DNA from: Carallia brachiata
Taxonomy: Eukaryota > Streptophyta > Magnoliopsida > Malpighiales > Rhizophoraceae
NCBI GenBank assembly: GCA_021464245.1
Contig: JADCRB010000003.1
Coordinates: 1 to 64,000 of the forward strand
Reading direction: 5' to 3'
DNA length: 64,000 bases
The translations under genes and the position numbers were made by a program. Each line of letters opens with the position of its first letter. The first letter of the stretch is position 1. Below the pieces are notes generated by a model. The model saw nothing but the letters and a program-made list of their open reading frames with translations, made no database searches and was not told where the DNA came from. Positions 36,541 to 48,479 of the stretch are shown here, piece after piece.

Positions 36541-37779
36541 ATGAGCACCGCTAGGTAACACATTGGGAGCAACAGAGGAATAACACCAGAACAGTACAAT
36601 AATTCTTTTACATTCAATTTCATTAAATTTGTGGTACCAAGTAAGCTGTGATTAGTCAATTTTATTTGTTGATACCATATTGCTCACTAAATGTCACTAC
36701 CTATTTTTTCTCTACACTGTACATTCACACCTGTATTGCTCGCCTAATGAGTTGCTTTGAAAGAGAATTCCAAATTTTTCTGTTGGGTACGAGTATCTGA
36801 ATTGTGAAGAAATGTTCACAGAGTCAATTCAATTAAATTTGAGATTATGTTATTGTTTTGGTTCTTAGGAATTTTTGAATTAGTACATTCGAAACCAATG
36901 GTTTTGTTTGGTACGAGTCAATGTGCTATTAGTTTCCATCTCCATGTACCTCATACTCTTCGTTCTTACAGGAAATCATAATAATGTCAGTTGTCTGAGA
37001 AAGAATATTAATTAGGAAGTAAATTCTTGCACTTGGTTTTGGATCAATGGAAAATCAAGAAAGAAAAATACAGTAGAACAAGCAACTTTTTAGGAACCTA
37101 TCTCCACTCATATGCTGATGTTCAGCTTGAAACCTTCAAGTCCTTTTGATTGCCCTGGCCATTTTATGAGCCAAATCTCACATAACTACTTCATTTCCGG
37201 CATCTACAACACATCATGTCCTAGAAGCCAAAGATGACCCGGTAGGAAAATAGACATCTAGGTTACAGATGCAGTGGGTCCTAACAACAAAAATCTCTGC
37301 AGAGACAACCTGAATCTTGAACTACAGGTCATGTACTTCACAGAGTCCCGATGGGTTCATATCTTGGGGTTTCTGCAAATGCAAATGCTATGTGTTCATA
37401 AATGACAGGAATGATTGAGGATCTACCTCTACCTCTAGGACATCGACTAATTGCAATTATTTTCACCTTAAACATGAACCAAAAATTCTGCCACAAGATA
37501 ATAATTTGTCGTCTATGCAAAGCAACTTTACTGTTATATATGTCCATGGATTACTAGGAAGGCAAGAAGCAATAAGTCACATTAAATGGTCAGAATCAAA
37601 GAATTAATGATCTACATTGAGGCTCAATGCTTGTATATTTAGCCAAACTTTATTTTTGCATGCTATTTACCTTCTCACACTCATGCGCTTACAATTCATA
37701 TTACAATGCATCACAGTTCTCAGGCTACAATGGACAGGATTTCTCAGGTCATCTCACACATATAGTCATGAAGTACCTT

Positions 37780-40429
37780 TCAGTGATAACCAAGCGGCGC
37801 AGGTGCCTCTCTCAATTCCTTACCCTGATAATGGATATCCTGTGTGGCGATGCAGACGAAGTGTCAGCACAAAAAAGATACATATAATGGTCAAAGACCC
37901 GGCATATAAATCTTTCAGAAGCAAAGAACAATTATAATTGTTGATGACAAAACTAATGTCAATGAAGTATAGCTATCAAAACCATAAAGACTACTGTCAA
38001 ACCATTTTAAGAAATTTATTGCATTAAAGCTTCTCAATCATTTCTCATTCCTTCAAGCGGAAGGCAAATTAGAGAATCATCAACCTAAAACTCTACCATT
38101 GTAATCTATGTTAACGCTCCTACATATCATATATCCAGCACATGACAGACCAACAGTCTGCGTGGTTCAGTGATAGACTAGCAACTTGGGTCTACATTTG
38201 ACCATGCGTGGAAAAAGGAAATGATAGAATGCCACTTACTTGCATGGTTTTGACAACCCAGAAGAAAACCGTCCCATAAAGAAGGAAGGAGTAAAAAGAG
38301 ATACAAATTGCATATTTTATAGCCAAATAACTAACTAACATGTTCAATTGATAGCTAGCTTCACTCATTTATTTTTTACCTCAGCATATTAATCCCAGAT
38401 CTGAAGTATATCTCTGTGGAATTTTCAATGACAGCTTATAAGATATTACAAAAGTAGGTGGAGAAAGAGACTTATAGAACTACAAGCACCTTCTGGTAAC
38501 TTTGACCGCAATCAGCATATCAGGAACATAACGTTATATGATGGAGGGGAATAATGTAATGTGTGATACTCACGGAAGCAAAATGATTAACATCACGATG
38601 GTGAGCTTCATCAGCACGAATCACAGTAATAACATCCTCCAGATTTGCATCCTTTGGTAGCCTCCAGTAGTCTATCGCAATGGCAGGAGCTGGAACATTT
38701 CAATTTTACCACCTTTGATATCTTTCAGATACTCAGTATATGAGTGTATGGCTTCCTCTTCCAAATATCCAACAACTCTATGTGCCAACTTCGGGGAAAG
38801 TAGATAAAGCACAAAGTATGCGTTAAAGAAAACACCCTGCACAGTAAGAACCAGGAGCCTCTCATACCATTTCGGCTGCACAAGCTCCACCATTGTCATT
38901 AGGTGCATCCTCTCATTCTCTGCTTCCTCAAGCAAGGCTTTAATCCAACCTCCACTTTGCTGGAACTTGCGGAGGGACCTTAGGTGGAGCAGCATACCAC
39001 CCACCATGCCAGGAACAGCTGCCACTGTTTCAAGCATCATTGCACGACAGCCATACCGTCTCTGCATCGTATGAATAAATGTATCAGGCTTGAAAAAACA
39101 TAAAATTGTTGAAGGCATTGAGCTACATCCGGTAAAAGAGAAATTGAGAGCATCGAGTTTCACATCATTAGAATTGTCCAAGATACAACATCATCAAAAC
39201 AAGACATTCAGAGCATTCAAACATGCAATTATCTGATTGCAACTTGCTGCCCTGTGATTTAATTTATCCAACACGCAGACTCATAGGAAACGTTAGCAAT
39301 AATCCATGTGATTTCAATTCAAACAACGGTAAACCAGCCACTCCATATTCCTATAGCACCATTTATACATTCCCAGAACACACCCATTTTCATTACATTT
39401 TGTTCTCACTTTCCCTTCATAACAAATCCTATTCCTCGCATTAAAGACGCAAGCTCTTTTGAGAATTATTCCTCCATAACTCTTCAAAAGAATACTCTAA
39501 GCTTTTCAATATCCAGAGCCATAGATCTGTAAATACATCAGAGATTTCACACATGGACAAATTCCACACCGACAACTAAAACATGGAAAAATAGAAGGTT
39601 GCATTGCAACACATTAAACGGACACCACTTACAATTGTTTCAGAAAATCAGATAAGCAATCAACCAAAATTGCATGAAGCTAAATTAAGCTGCTACATAA
39701 ATCGACTGCGATCAAACTTCACTTCAGAAGTTCAAAAAATTAAAATAAAATGCCATAATCAACTTAAAAGCTATAAAAAAAAAAAAGAAAAAGGGAATCA
39801 GACCTTGAAAAAAATATCGGTTGGCACTCGAAGGAGTTTAACGGTCTTCAACGCAACTTTATCCAGAAACGTCTTCGGCACATGATGCTTAGACAGATCT
39901 ATCGTCGTATCGGAACGATAAGTCTCCCATGGCTTCTCAAATCACAACCAAAAAAAAAAGAAAAATCAAATATCTGATTGCAACAATAAATAAGCTTCTT
40001 AAAAGCAAACAGAGCACTAAAAACTGAACCATGAATGGAAACAGAATTACAAATAAAGAATAAAAAAACGTTTAGTATTACCATGAAACAGTTCCAAGGC
40101 CAAACAGTCCCGTCCTCTAGCGTGATCTTTGGCCTCGTTATTCCCCAGTAGCTCGAAATCACCGCGCCGTCACTCGTTGTTTTTGTCACTCCAACTCCTT
40201 TCTCCGCCTCTTTCCCCACCGCACTCTCCTCCTTCTTCTCCTTCGCAGCCACCGCCGCCTCCGCCGTGGAGTTCATCGTCCTCGCAAAGTAAAACACTCC
40301 AGGCGACGCCACGTTCGGTTTCCCGATCTCCGCCTGCCTCGCGAAACTCGCCGTTGAAATGAACCTCCCGCTCCGGCCACCGTTCGCCGACACGGCTCGC
40401 ATCACCGATCTCGCCACGAACTGGCTCAT
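37780..40429 (-). CDS. AOX2: Mitochondrial alternative oxidase, four exons, one apparent frameshift in exon 3
   Basis: Cyanide-insensitive diiron quinol oxidase of the inner mitochondrial membrane; it passes electrons from ubiquinol to oxygen. Minus-strand exons are 40429-40082, 39932-39804 (129 bp), 39061-38574 and 37839-37780 (60 bp). All junctions are GT-AG and phase 0. The exon 2 size and the 489-bp expectation for exon 3 match the classic AOX structure. A basic Ser/Arg-rich N-terminus fits a transit peptide. Both redox cysteines are present (WNCFM about residue 114, RRYGC about 164), as are the iron ligands in LETVA, ENERMH, EEEAIHS and [22 protein letters not shown] and [13 protein letters not shown] point to AOX2 rather than AOX1. 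Exon 3 is 488 bp: three Ts at 38698-38700 where the frame needs four. Correcting this gives about 341 residues, ending PAPLGYH. An assembly error is likelier than a pseudogene. Confidence 0.93.
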
Positions 40430-40586
40430 CTTCCAAACAAGAAGTTTTGCGTTTTTTTTTGTTTTTCGGTACAGAAGGATTGCGCTTTTTGATTGTTACG
40501 TCAGCTAAGAGACTTCGAGAGAGCGGGACGGGGAATGGTTTTGATTTCCTACTTAGCAATTTATTAGTTTAGCTTGGTTATGCAGG

Positions 40587-41086
40587 GGGATAAGGATTTT
40601 TTTAGTCCTAAACCTTTAGTTTTTTTTACGTTTGAGTCCTAAATCTTTTTAACATTTCATTTGAGTCCTAAACTTTTTGATTTTCTACCAAATTAGTCCC
40701 TCTGTTTAACAAAAGTGATCAATCTATTAAAAAATAATTTTAACTTTACAAAAAATTATTTAAAAAAGATTAAATATATGAATTGAATGTCTTTTCTATA
40801 AAAAAATATACATGTTGCCTATTTAATTCGTATATTTGTTGATTAAAAAAATATTTAATATGCATATTTTGTTGATGAAAAAAATATTTAACTCATGTAT
40901 TTAATCTTTTTTAAATGATTTTTATTAAATTAAACTCACTTATTAATAGATTGACTACTTTTCGTAATTTAAAGGACTGATATAGTAAAAAATTAAAAGA
41001 TTTAGAACTCAAATGAAATGTTAAAAAGATTTAGAACTTAAATATAAAAAAATCTAAAGGTTTAGGACTTTAAAAATATTTATCCC
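40587..41086. mobile_element. 500-bp foldback MITE, Mutator-like, in the AOX 5' region
   Basis: Exact ends: GGGATAAGG... on the left and ...TATCCC on the right, flanked by a perfect 10-bp target duplication GTTATGCAGG (40577-40586 and 41087-41096). Inverted homology extends far inward: AGTCCTAAACCTTTAG on the left is matched by CTAAAGGTTTAGGACT on the right, and repeated GAGTCCTAAA words pair with TTTAGAACTCAA. Most of the element can therefore fold into one long hairpin. A 9-11 bp duplication suits Mutator-like elements. It starts 158 bp upstream of the AOX start codon. Confidence 0.85.
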
Positions 41087-41096
41087 GTTATGCAGG

Positions 41097-42655
41097 TACG
41101 TTAAGGTGGTTGTGTAATTGGTATATAATAATTTAAATTATTTATTTATTTTTTATTTTTTTAAATTTAATATATTTTTAATAATCTAACGTTAAAATTA
41201 TTATATTTTCACCGCACACTTAAGTGTGTGTTTATATAATTTTTTTGTTATTAGTTTGAATTTGTGGGTCCTACATGCTTGGTGTCTACGAATTTTTAGA
41301 CGGCTTAGATAAGGGTTGAGATTTTGGCGTATTTTTTATACGGTGAGTTGTGATACAGAGGATTCTAATTTTTTTAACTAGAAGGCGTCGAGTCCGCGGG
41401 AATATTGGTGGAGCATGGCGGTTGCAAAGTAGCTTGAATCGTGTGCGGCGTGGAATTAGCCTGGTTCTGGCTTGTTGCTTGTTTACTGGTCTGACCCAGT
41501 GGCAGTCAACATCCAAGTTCAATTTGATGGAATCTGTGCCGTTGATCAATTTATTGTACTGTATAGTTAAGAAGATTTACAAAGTGAGTGTACGGGATTC
41601 CGAGGCGGTGTGGAACTGAAGTGTTCGAAAGACTAATATGCCCTTCATTTTGGTCGGAATCACGTTTTTGCTTCTTTTCTGTCCGCCGGAGGCTGTAGAA
41701 GTGTGGATAACAGAGTGGCCCCACTCAGGAGTGGGTGCTCCGTTGACTGGTCATGTGGCTGCTGTTCAATTCGCACACGTGTCTCTATCGAGTGTCAGCC
41801 TTTCAGGCTTCCTAGTAGCGGAGCGAAGGCGACAAGCTGCAGACGCCGGAAGGTTCGTCCGTGGGCCCTTTATTTGTGCAGCGCAATTATAAGTCTCGAC
41901 AGTTTTATTCTGAAATTTATCTTAAATGAAATTATAATAATTATTTTTAAAATTATAATTGATATTTTTAAAATATAAAAATAACAAGTATTTAAAAAAT
42001 ATTAATTTTAATTTTAAAAATAATAATTACAGTTTTAATTAATACAAAATTTGACACACAAATTACTATATATTAACTTTTATTCTTATTTGTGTTGTAA
42101 AACAGAGGGAATAAATATGTTGCTCGGGGAAAAAAAAAGATAATAACTAAAGATAAAATTATTTTTAACTTCACAAGAATATTTTCAAAATAATAATGAT
42201 AAAGTAACATAAATAATTAGAAGATATGCTAAGAAATAACAATTAATGACTTTTATTAGATAAACAATAATAATCGTAATATAAAGAGTGTTGAGACAAT
42301 AGAGATGCAAGGAAGACCGTTGGACCCAACGATCATATTGAAGAACATCGTAGGATAGATGGCTAGGTCATTAAATAAAGGGCGAGGTAGGCGTATAAGT
42401 TATCGAACTTGATGGCATTGGTTGGTTGATCATTGTGGGACGCACCACATAAAAATCATTACCATTCTGAGCGGGATCAAGGGTCAAACCATAGCCTAAT
42501 GGTTTGGTCCTTTACCTATAAATAATTATCAAAAAATTCAACTTAAAATTTGTCAGTTTTCCAAGATTGAGAAACCGAGATTTAGGATTTTTTTTTTTTT
42601 TATGGAAGGAGCACGAAGAACAATTTTTAAAGAAAAAGAGGTAGCCTGGATATTT
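41097..42655. other. Intergenic, with a GC-richer island 41380-41890
   Basis: The segment 41380-41890 is clearly richer in GC than its surroundings and has ORFs on both strands, but none resembles a known protein. The remainder is AT-rich. Confidence 0.4.
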
Positions 42656-42659
42656 ATGT

Positions 42660-42899
42660 CATGCCCTATCACCAGCAATGGCAGAGGCCCTAGCAATTAG
42701 GTTCGGGATGCAGATGGCTCAATCGCTTGGTGGAAGCAACGTCATCCTTGAAACTAATTGTCTGGATGTTTTTAGCGAGTTAAAAGCTAAACCAAAGGAA
42801 TGGCAGTGGGCCATGACACCTGTTTTGTGGGATATTTGTAGATTTTTAAATTTCACGAACAATTGTCTCTGTCATACAATATTTAAACTAATTAAGTAA
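42660..42899 (+). pseudogene. RNase H-like (RVT_3) fragment
   Basis: The frame reading ALSPAMAEALAIRFGMQMAQ followed by VILETNCLDVFSELKAK resembles the RNase H-like domain that plants share with LINE-type retroelements. In that domain an AEALA-x-x-x-G motif is followed by a strand ending in E-(S/T)-(D/N)-CL. Only this central piece remains. There is no upstream start domain and no downstream His/Asp region, so it is a relic. The short ORF is not proposed as a gene. Confidence 0.55.
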
Positions 42900-43029
42900 T
42901 TAACGACAAATCAATTTTTGTTGAGACACTGTTAGTTATGTGGATTGGGTTGACAACTTCCGTCTAACCTTTGACTTTGATGTTTTCAGACCCTTGTCAG
43001 AAAAAAACATAAAGAAAAAGAGGTAGTAG

Positions 43030-43300
43030 ATGAAGAGGAGAGCTGGGTATGTTCAAGGCGTGTTATGTACAAATCTGAGCCATCGCCGATGGTGATTTGC
43101 TCGGGGTCATAGTCAACCGAATAAACTATAAAGAGAGAAATTCTTGAGGTAACATGACGTGAAGCCCCAGAATCTACGAGGCACAGCCTTCGGTTGGTGG
43201 CATTGTGTTCCCTTTGCCGGAAGATTTAGCCACAATGTCGACAGTCTTGGGGTGGAGGGTTCTAGCAATGCCCAATTCCAATGGCAATCACAACCTTCGG
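43030..43300 (-). pseudogene. Ty1-copia protease relic
   Basis: The minus strand between about 43205 and 43030 reads NRRLCLVDSGASRHVTS and then ITIGDGSDLYIT, the DSGA-S-x-H and GDGS signatures of copia aspartic protease. Upstream on the same strand a Cys/His-rich piece (CRHCG, REHNAT) resembles the end of GAG, with stops in between. No LTRs or other pol domains are near, so this is a fragment from a different, older copia family than the element at 20 kb. Confidence 0.7.
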
Positions 43301-43330
43301 TTGGTGGCCGAAGAGGCATTAGTAAAGATT

Positions 43331-44157
43331 CTCTCACAAAGCTAGCTATGACATGTGATGGATAAAACTAATAGAACACGCATCATTAGTACACAGGACG
43401 CTGAGGTCCAGTGGCTAAAAAATTCGAGCTTTTGTCGAACGCAGTGAGGAGAGGCTGAACTCACAATACAATTTGTATGGTACCATCTCCTTTTTTTTTT
43501 TTTTTTCATTTTATTTCTTTTTTTTTGAACCGATGTAAGGTACCATTTCTAACATGCGCGAAATCCCACGTCTCGAATAACCGTCTAAATGAAAGACTTA
43601 TTTTGTTTTTTGATGACTAAATGGAGAAAGGAAATAATCAGAAACGAAGAATAGCAAAACAAAATCTCTACGTGGAGACGAGGGTTACTCCAACCATGTC
43701 AACCTTAAAAAATAAAGTCAAGTCATCAAAAGTCTCGTCTCAAAATGTCATAGAATCTAAAGTTTGTAACACTAATACTAACTAGAAGATCTACACAACC
43801 GTCCTCTTTCTCTCAATGTATACTCTAAACTCACCAGCCTAAAACGTTGCCAATGCGGGGGTTGTTATGTTTTTAATATGGCAAAGTAAAAAGTTAACTA
43901 AATTAGATTTTTTTTATTTTTTTAGCGTATAAAATGATAAAATAAAGATGATACTACATAATTATGTTAAAATTTTTTTGCTGAAATATAATTATAAATA
44001 TGATTATATACTTTATACTGAACCAACAAGAGAACACGTGCCCCATGAACTTAGCAAGGGTCACTGACCAATTACTAATATTATAGGGCTAAATGTACGT
44101 TTAATCATAGTAAATGTCATACTGTAAATAAGTAAAAAAAAATAATAATAATATATG
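43331..44157. other. Intergenic, nothing recognised
   Basis: Mixed AT-rich DNA with a poly-T tract near 43492. It ends at the first base of the gypsy LTR. Confidence 0.45.
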
Positions 44158-44979
44158 TGTTGGCAGCTGCCAACCTCAAATAATTGCCAACAACCAAATG
44201 GTTGGTGGCTGGCAGGTAGGCGGATGAAGCTTATAAATTGGCCTCTCCAAATTGGAAAGGGGCAGCGGAGCAGAGAGAAGCAAGCGAAGAAAAAAAAAAA
44301 AGAAGCAGAGAGGAGTGAAAAATAAAAAAAATCTCTTGAAGATTCAGCAAATATGTAAATAGAAAAATACAGAGAATTTGAGAGAAAAGGAAAATTTTGA
44401 AAATTTCTCAAGAAAATTTCTCATTTTCTTACGTGTTTTACTCTGTAGTATACTCTCCTAACTCCTTTTTGAGAGATATTTCACGGGTAAATTTCAAAAA
44501 ATTTGCTATTTCTATTTCTAAGTTTATTTTTTGATTTTTATTCTCCGATCGCTCTAAATCTGAATTTGTGAGAATATAGATATGAAAATATCAAAATATT
44601 GTAAATTCGGCTGAGATTAATCCTCATACGGCCCTCAGCAAAGTTCAGACAACTCATCTGAGAACAAGTCCCTTCGACCCTCGGTGAAATTAAACCAGAT
44701 CGGCTCAGATCAGGTCTCTGCGGTTTTCGACCGTAGTCTAAACGTCCAAATCAGATCCAGTTTCAGTCTACCCAGTTCAATATAAAGCTGTGAAAATTAT
44801 TTTTGTCAAGATCAAGCTCGTACAGCCCTTGACGGAGTCAAAAAAAAATAAGGAACACTAATCGGAGGATCTACGGAGATCGATCCCACGTAAATTTCCT
44901 TTTTTTTTATATTTTTATTTGTAATTTATTTTTGTATTTTCGAATTTAATTGTTTTAAACTCGAAATTTACCTGTTACA
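44158..44979 (+). repeat. 5' LTR of gypsy element
   Basis: Taken from TGTTGGCAGCTGCC to ACCTGTTACA, about 822 bp. The 3' half (44624-44979) is directly repeated at 53495-53853. The left boundary rests on the TG...CA rule and the TATA box position, because the matching part of the other LTR is in the gap. Confidence 0.7.
44232..44237 (+). promoter_or_regulatory. LTR TATA box
   Basis: TATAAA in the context AGCTTATAAATTGG, about 75 bp into the LTR. It is the likely promoter for the element's genomic RNA. Confidence 0.55.
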
Positions 44980-45180
44980 AATTTTTGGCATGCTCGGTGG
45001 ATCTCTTCACCTTCCTTCTCTTGTTCCTTAAAAAAAAAAAAAGCAAAAAGAAGCAGCAGAGAAAAGAAAAAAAAAAGAAAAAAATAGAGAAAAAGACAAA
45101 ATAGAGAAAAAGACGAAAAAGGTAAAAAAGTAAAAAAAAAGAGAAAAAATTTTTTTTTTTACAAGTGTTCAGCACATTAA

Positions 45181-47561
45181 ATGACACCAAAAAGAACTAC
45201 AGCTGCCGGTACTAATAAGAAGGTAAGGCTCCATTGCCTGCATCAACTACCCTACCTGGGTACGCAGGTCGAGAAACTCGGGGACAGACATAATTTCTTG
45301 CCGTCCAAACCCGACAAAATATTGAAACGGAGAGTCCACAGCTTGCACAACAACAGGATCTCTCCCCTGACTCTCTTACCGCATGGAGGAGTCGATCATC
45401 CACCCTGATCGAAGTGGGGGGCAACACGACAAAGCCCGCTCAACAGAATCCAACACATTCTGTAGAGATCCACACAGAGGAAGCAGAAAAATTCTCTCCC
45501 CCAGTCTTTCATGGAGCCTCATCTGTTGCCGTCATGATGACCAACACAACCAGTACAGAAGAAAGGATTTCAGAATTGGAAAAAAAATTTTTGCAACTGA
45601 TCAGAGTCGTGGAGGAAAAAGATCAACAGATTGCCGCTCTCAAAAGAAAAGCCCCGATCCAAATTGACCCCGAGATCCGCAAGGAGCAACCATATCCACC
45701 CGGTTTCACTCCAGAAGCCACACCAGTCGACGTCTTCACCGCAGAAAAGCGACCAAGCAGTTCTACACAGCTGCCACCCTCAAATTTTGTAGCTTCGCTA
45801 TCTGTTCAACAATTGCAGGAAATGATAGCTAATACGATTCGCCTGCAACAAGCTAGATCCTTCCAAGGATCACAGATGTATGTCAAACCGTACACCAGAC
45901 GGATCGAAAGTCTCAACATGCCTCTGGGCTACCAGCCGCCCAAATTTCAACAATTCGACGGACGAGGCGATCCCAAACAGCACATCGCCCACTTCGTTGA
46001 AACCTGCAACAACGCAGGGACTTACGAAAATCTCTTGGTGAAGCAGTTTGTCCGTTCACTCAGGGAGATCACTTTCACCTGGTTCATAAATCTTGAACTA
46101 GAATCGATCGACAATTGCGAACAGCTACAACGAGAGTTCATCAACAGATTTTTCAGCAATCGAAGGACGGTAAGTATGATGGAGCTTACCAGCACCAAAC
46201 AAAGGAAAGGAGAGCCCGTTGTCAAATACATCAACAGATGACGTGCCCTCAGCTTAGACTGCAAAGATCGTCTGACGGAAACTTCTACCGTGGAGATGTG
46301 CATCCAGGGAATGCATTGGGAGCTGTTATACATCCTGCAGGGTATCAAACCCCAAACCTTCGAAGAACTGGCGACCCGTGCACATGATATGGAGATAAGC
46401 ATCCAGACTTCCGGAGGCACGGTTCCCATCCAGTTGGACCAGCAAGGGGGTAGAAGGGAAATTAAGAAACCCAACAGTTCCAGAAAAGGAAAAGAAGTGA
46501 TGACTGTTGAAGCTGCACCAGTAAAAGTGGGAGCCAAAGCTAAGGTAAATCCTCCGACTCAAATAACTCAGCCAAAACAACAAGAAAGGCGAAAGGTGAC
46601 ATTGCGAGAGTTGGAGCAGAAGCAGTATCCATTCCCCGACTCAGACGTTCCCGACATCCTTGACCAACTCATGGAGGCGAAGCTGATCGAACTCCCAGAG
46701 TGCAAACGGCCGAATGAAAAGGATCAAGTCAGCGATCCGAGATTCTGCAAATATCACCGGATAGTAAGTCATCCAAACGAGAAGTGTTCCGTCCTGAAGG
46801 AGCTAATCATGAAGCTCAAGAGTCAGAATAAAATCATTCTGGACCAGGAAGGCATAACTTCTGCAAACCAGACCACCATCACTTCAAAACCATCAGAAGA
46901 GGTGACACACCATAAAGAGGAGCCGCTCGGCAACAAAAAGTCGATAACGGAGAAGGTATATGAAGCTCTCCAAACCCTTCTCGCTAACCCTCAACTGTTT
47001 ATAGCTTTGCAATCAACAGAAGTATGGAAAAATCAAGTCAGTAATACTCTCCAGACCTCGGCTGAATCACAGCCATCAAATGATTATAACTCAGCGGAGC
47101 AACAGACGGCCCAAAATCACGTCGGATGTTACTCTGCTATCTCATTTTCAGATGAGGATCTCCTGCTGAGATCCAAACCTCACAATCGGCCGCTGTATGT
47201 ATCAGGCTATGTGAGAGAACAGAAGGTCCGACATATTCTGATCGACGATGGTTCGGCAGTCAATATTATCCCAAAAACCACCATAAAGGAGCTCGGCATC
47301 GGCATTGATGACTTATTAGACAGCCGCTTGATAATTCATGGCTTTAATCAAGGAGGACAGAAAGCAATTGGGATGATTCGCTTGGAGTTAACTATCGGTA
47401 ATCTTACTTCTAGAACTCTATTTCATGTGATCGATGCACGTACCACATATAAGATGTTGCTAGGACGACCGTGGATTCATGGAAATGGAGTTGTGCTCTC
47501 AAGCCTGCATCAGTGCTTCAAGTACTACAATGGTGACGTTAAAAGGTCAATACTAATTTAA
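45181..47561 (+). pseudogene. Gypsy GAG and aspartic protease, disrupted
   Basis: A Tat-type GAG start is likely at ATG 45181 (MTPKRTTAAGTNKK), but frame changes follow before the long frame beginning near 45414. That frame has a coiled stretch (ISELEKKFLQL), then the retrotransposon GAG core (PKFQQFDGRGDPKQHIAHF, QFVRSLREITFTWF). A TGA at 46239-46241 interrupts it where the family usually has Trp. The same frame continues to the protease (LIDDGSAVNIIP near 47240, LLGRPWIHG near 47460) and ends at 47561. GAG packages the element RNA; the protease matures the polyprotein. No zinc knuckle is obvious. Confidence 0.85.
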
Positions 47562-48479
47562 AGCCGTTTGATGATGCTGAATCACATTTGGTGGATGCAG
47601 TCTTCTACACTGACACAGACAATCCGGAGATCATTCCATCAAAAGCTACTTGGACTGGGGGCATCCATAAAAAGGGAAAAGCTGTTGAAGAACTTGTCAA
47701 TGCTCAACCTCATGCTCCAACAAATGAAAAGCTGCCACAACTTGTTGAAGTTCGTCCGAAGGATGTCGCATCTTCAAGCTCCACTCCAGTCCTACGCTAT
47801 GTGCCGAAGTCACGACAGTCAGAATGTCAACCCCCTTTATCTTATTGTATTGGTCCTAAATAGGAGTAAGGACATATCCAACCCAAGACAAAAGAACTGC
47901 ACAACCTAAAGGGGACTTACACTTTGCCGATACCAAAGATTGAGCCGGTTTTATCCTCAAAACCATTAAAAGGCTTCGTCAAACCACACACGGGGGCAGT
48001 CGAAGGCGGTTCACTTACAGAAAGAAGAACACATGAAGGATTTGATCCTAATGCATACAAGTTTTTGGCCAAGGCGGGCTATGACTTTTGAAACCCGAGC
48101 ACAATGGGTACGCTGCCGTCCACACATGGCGCTACTTCTCAAACATCACAGTCCCGACCTGACTTAGGCTATCAGGAGAAGTCACTTGTGCGGATCACGC
48201 TAAAGAGCCGAAGCCGAGCAGCTGATGCACGTGCCATCACCACCACCACCAAACAGGACAGGCTTATCCAATCAAACAAAGAAGGTGAAGTTAGAGGCTA
48301 TACATTTCATGTCACAATTAGCGAGGAGGCTGAGTCTGACTCATCAGACGGTGAAGTAAAAGAGGCTCCCCCCGGAACTTGAAGATGGTGGCTAAGCAAC
48401 TGTTGATGAACTCAAGGAGGTCAATCTTGGCTCTCTGGAAGATCCTTGACCTACATTTGTAAGTGCTTTACTTATTGTA

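Larger units (their letters stand above)
32531..37779. other. Intergenic between RING and AOX, no gene recognised
   Basis: About 5.2 kb. It begins with the RING 3' UTR, possibly with UTR introns, and ends with the AOX 3' region. ORFs up to 120 codons occur (for example 34274-34531) but show no domain, no codon bias and no conserved termini. Microsatellites are listed separately. A G9 run lies near 33605. Confidence 0.5.

Noticed and set aside
41286..41892. ORFs of 84-91 codons in the GC-richer island
   Set aside because: Open on both strands, no domain, no splice-consistent extension; kept only as an unexplained composition change.
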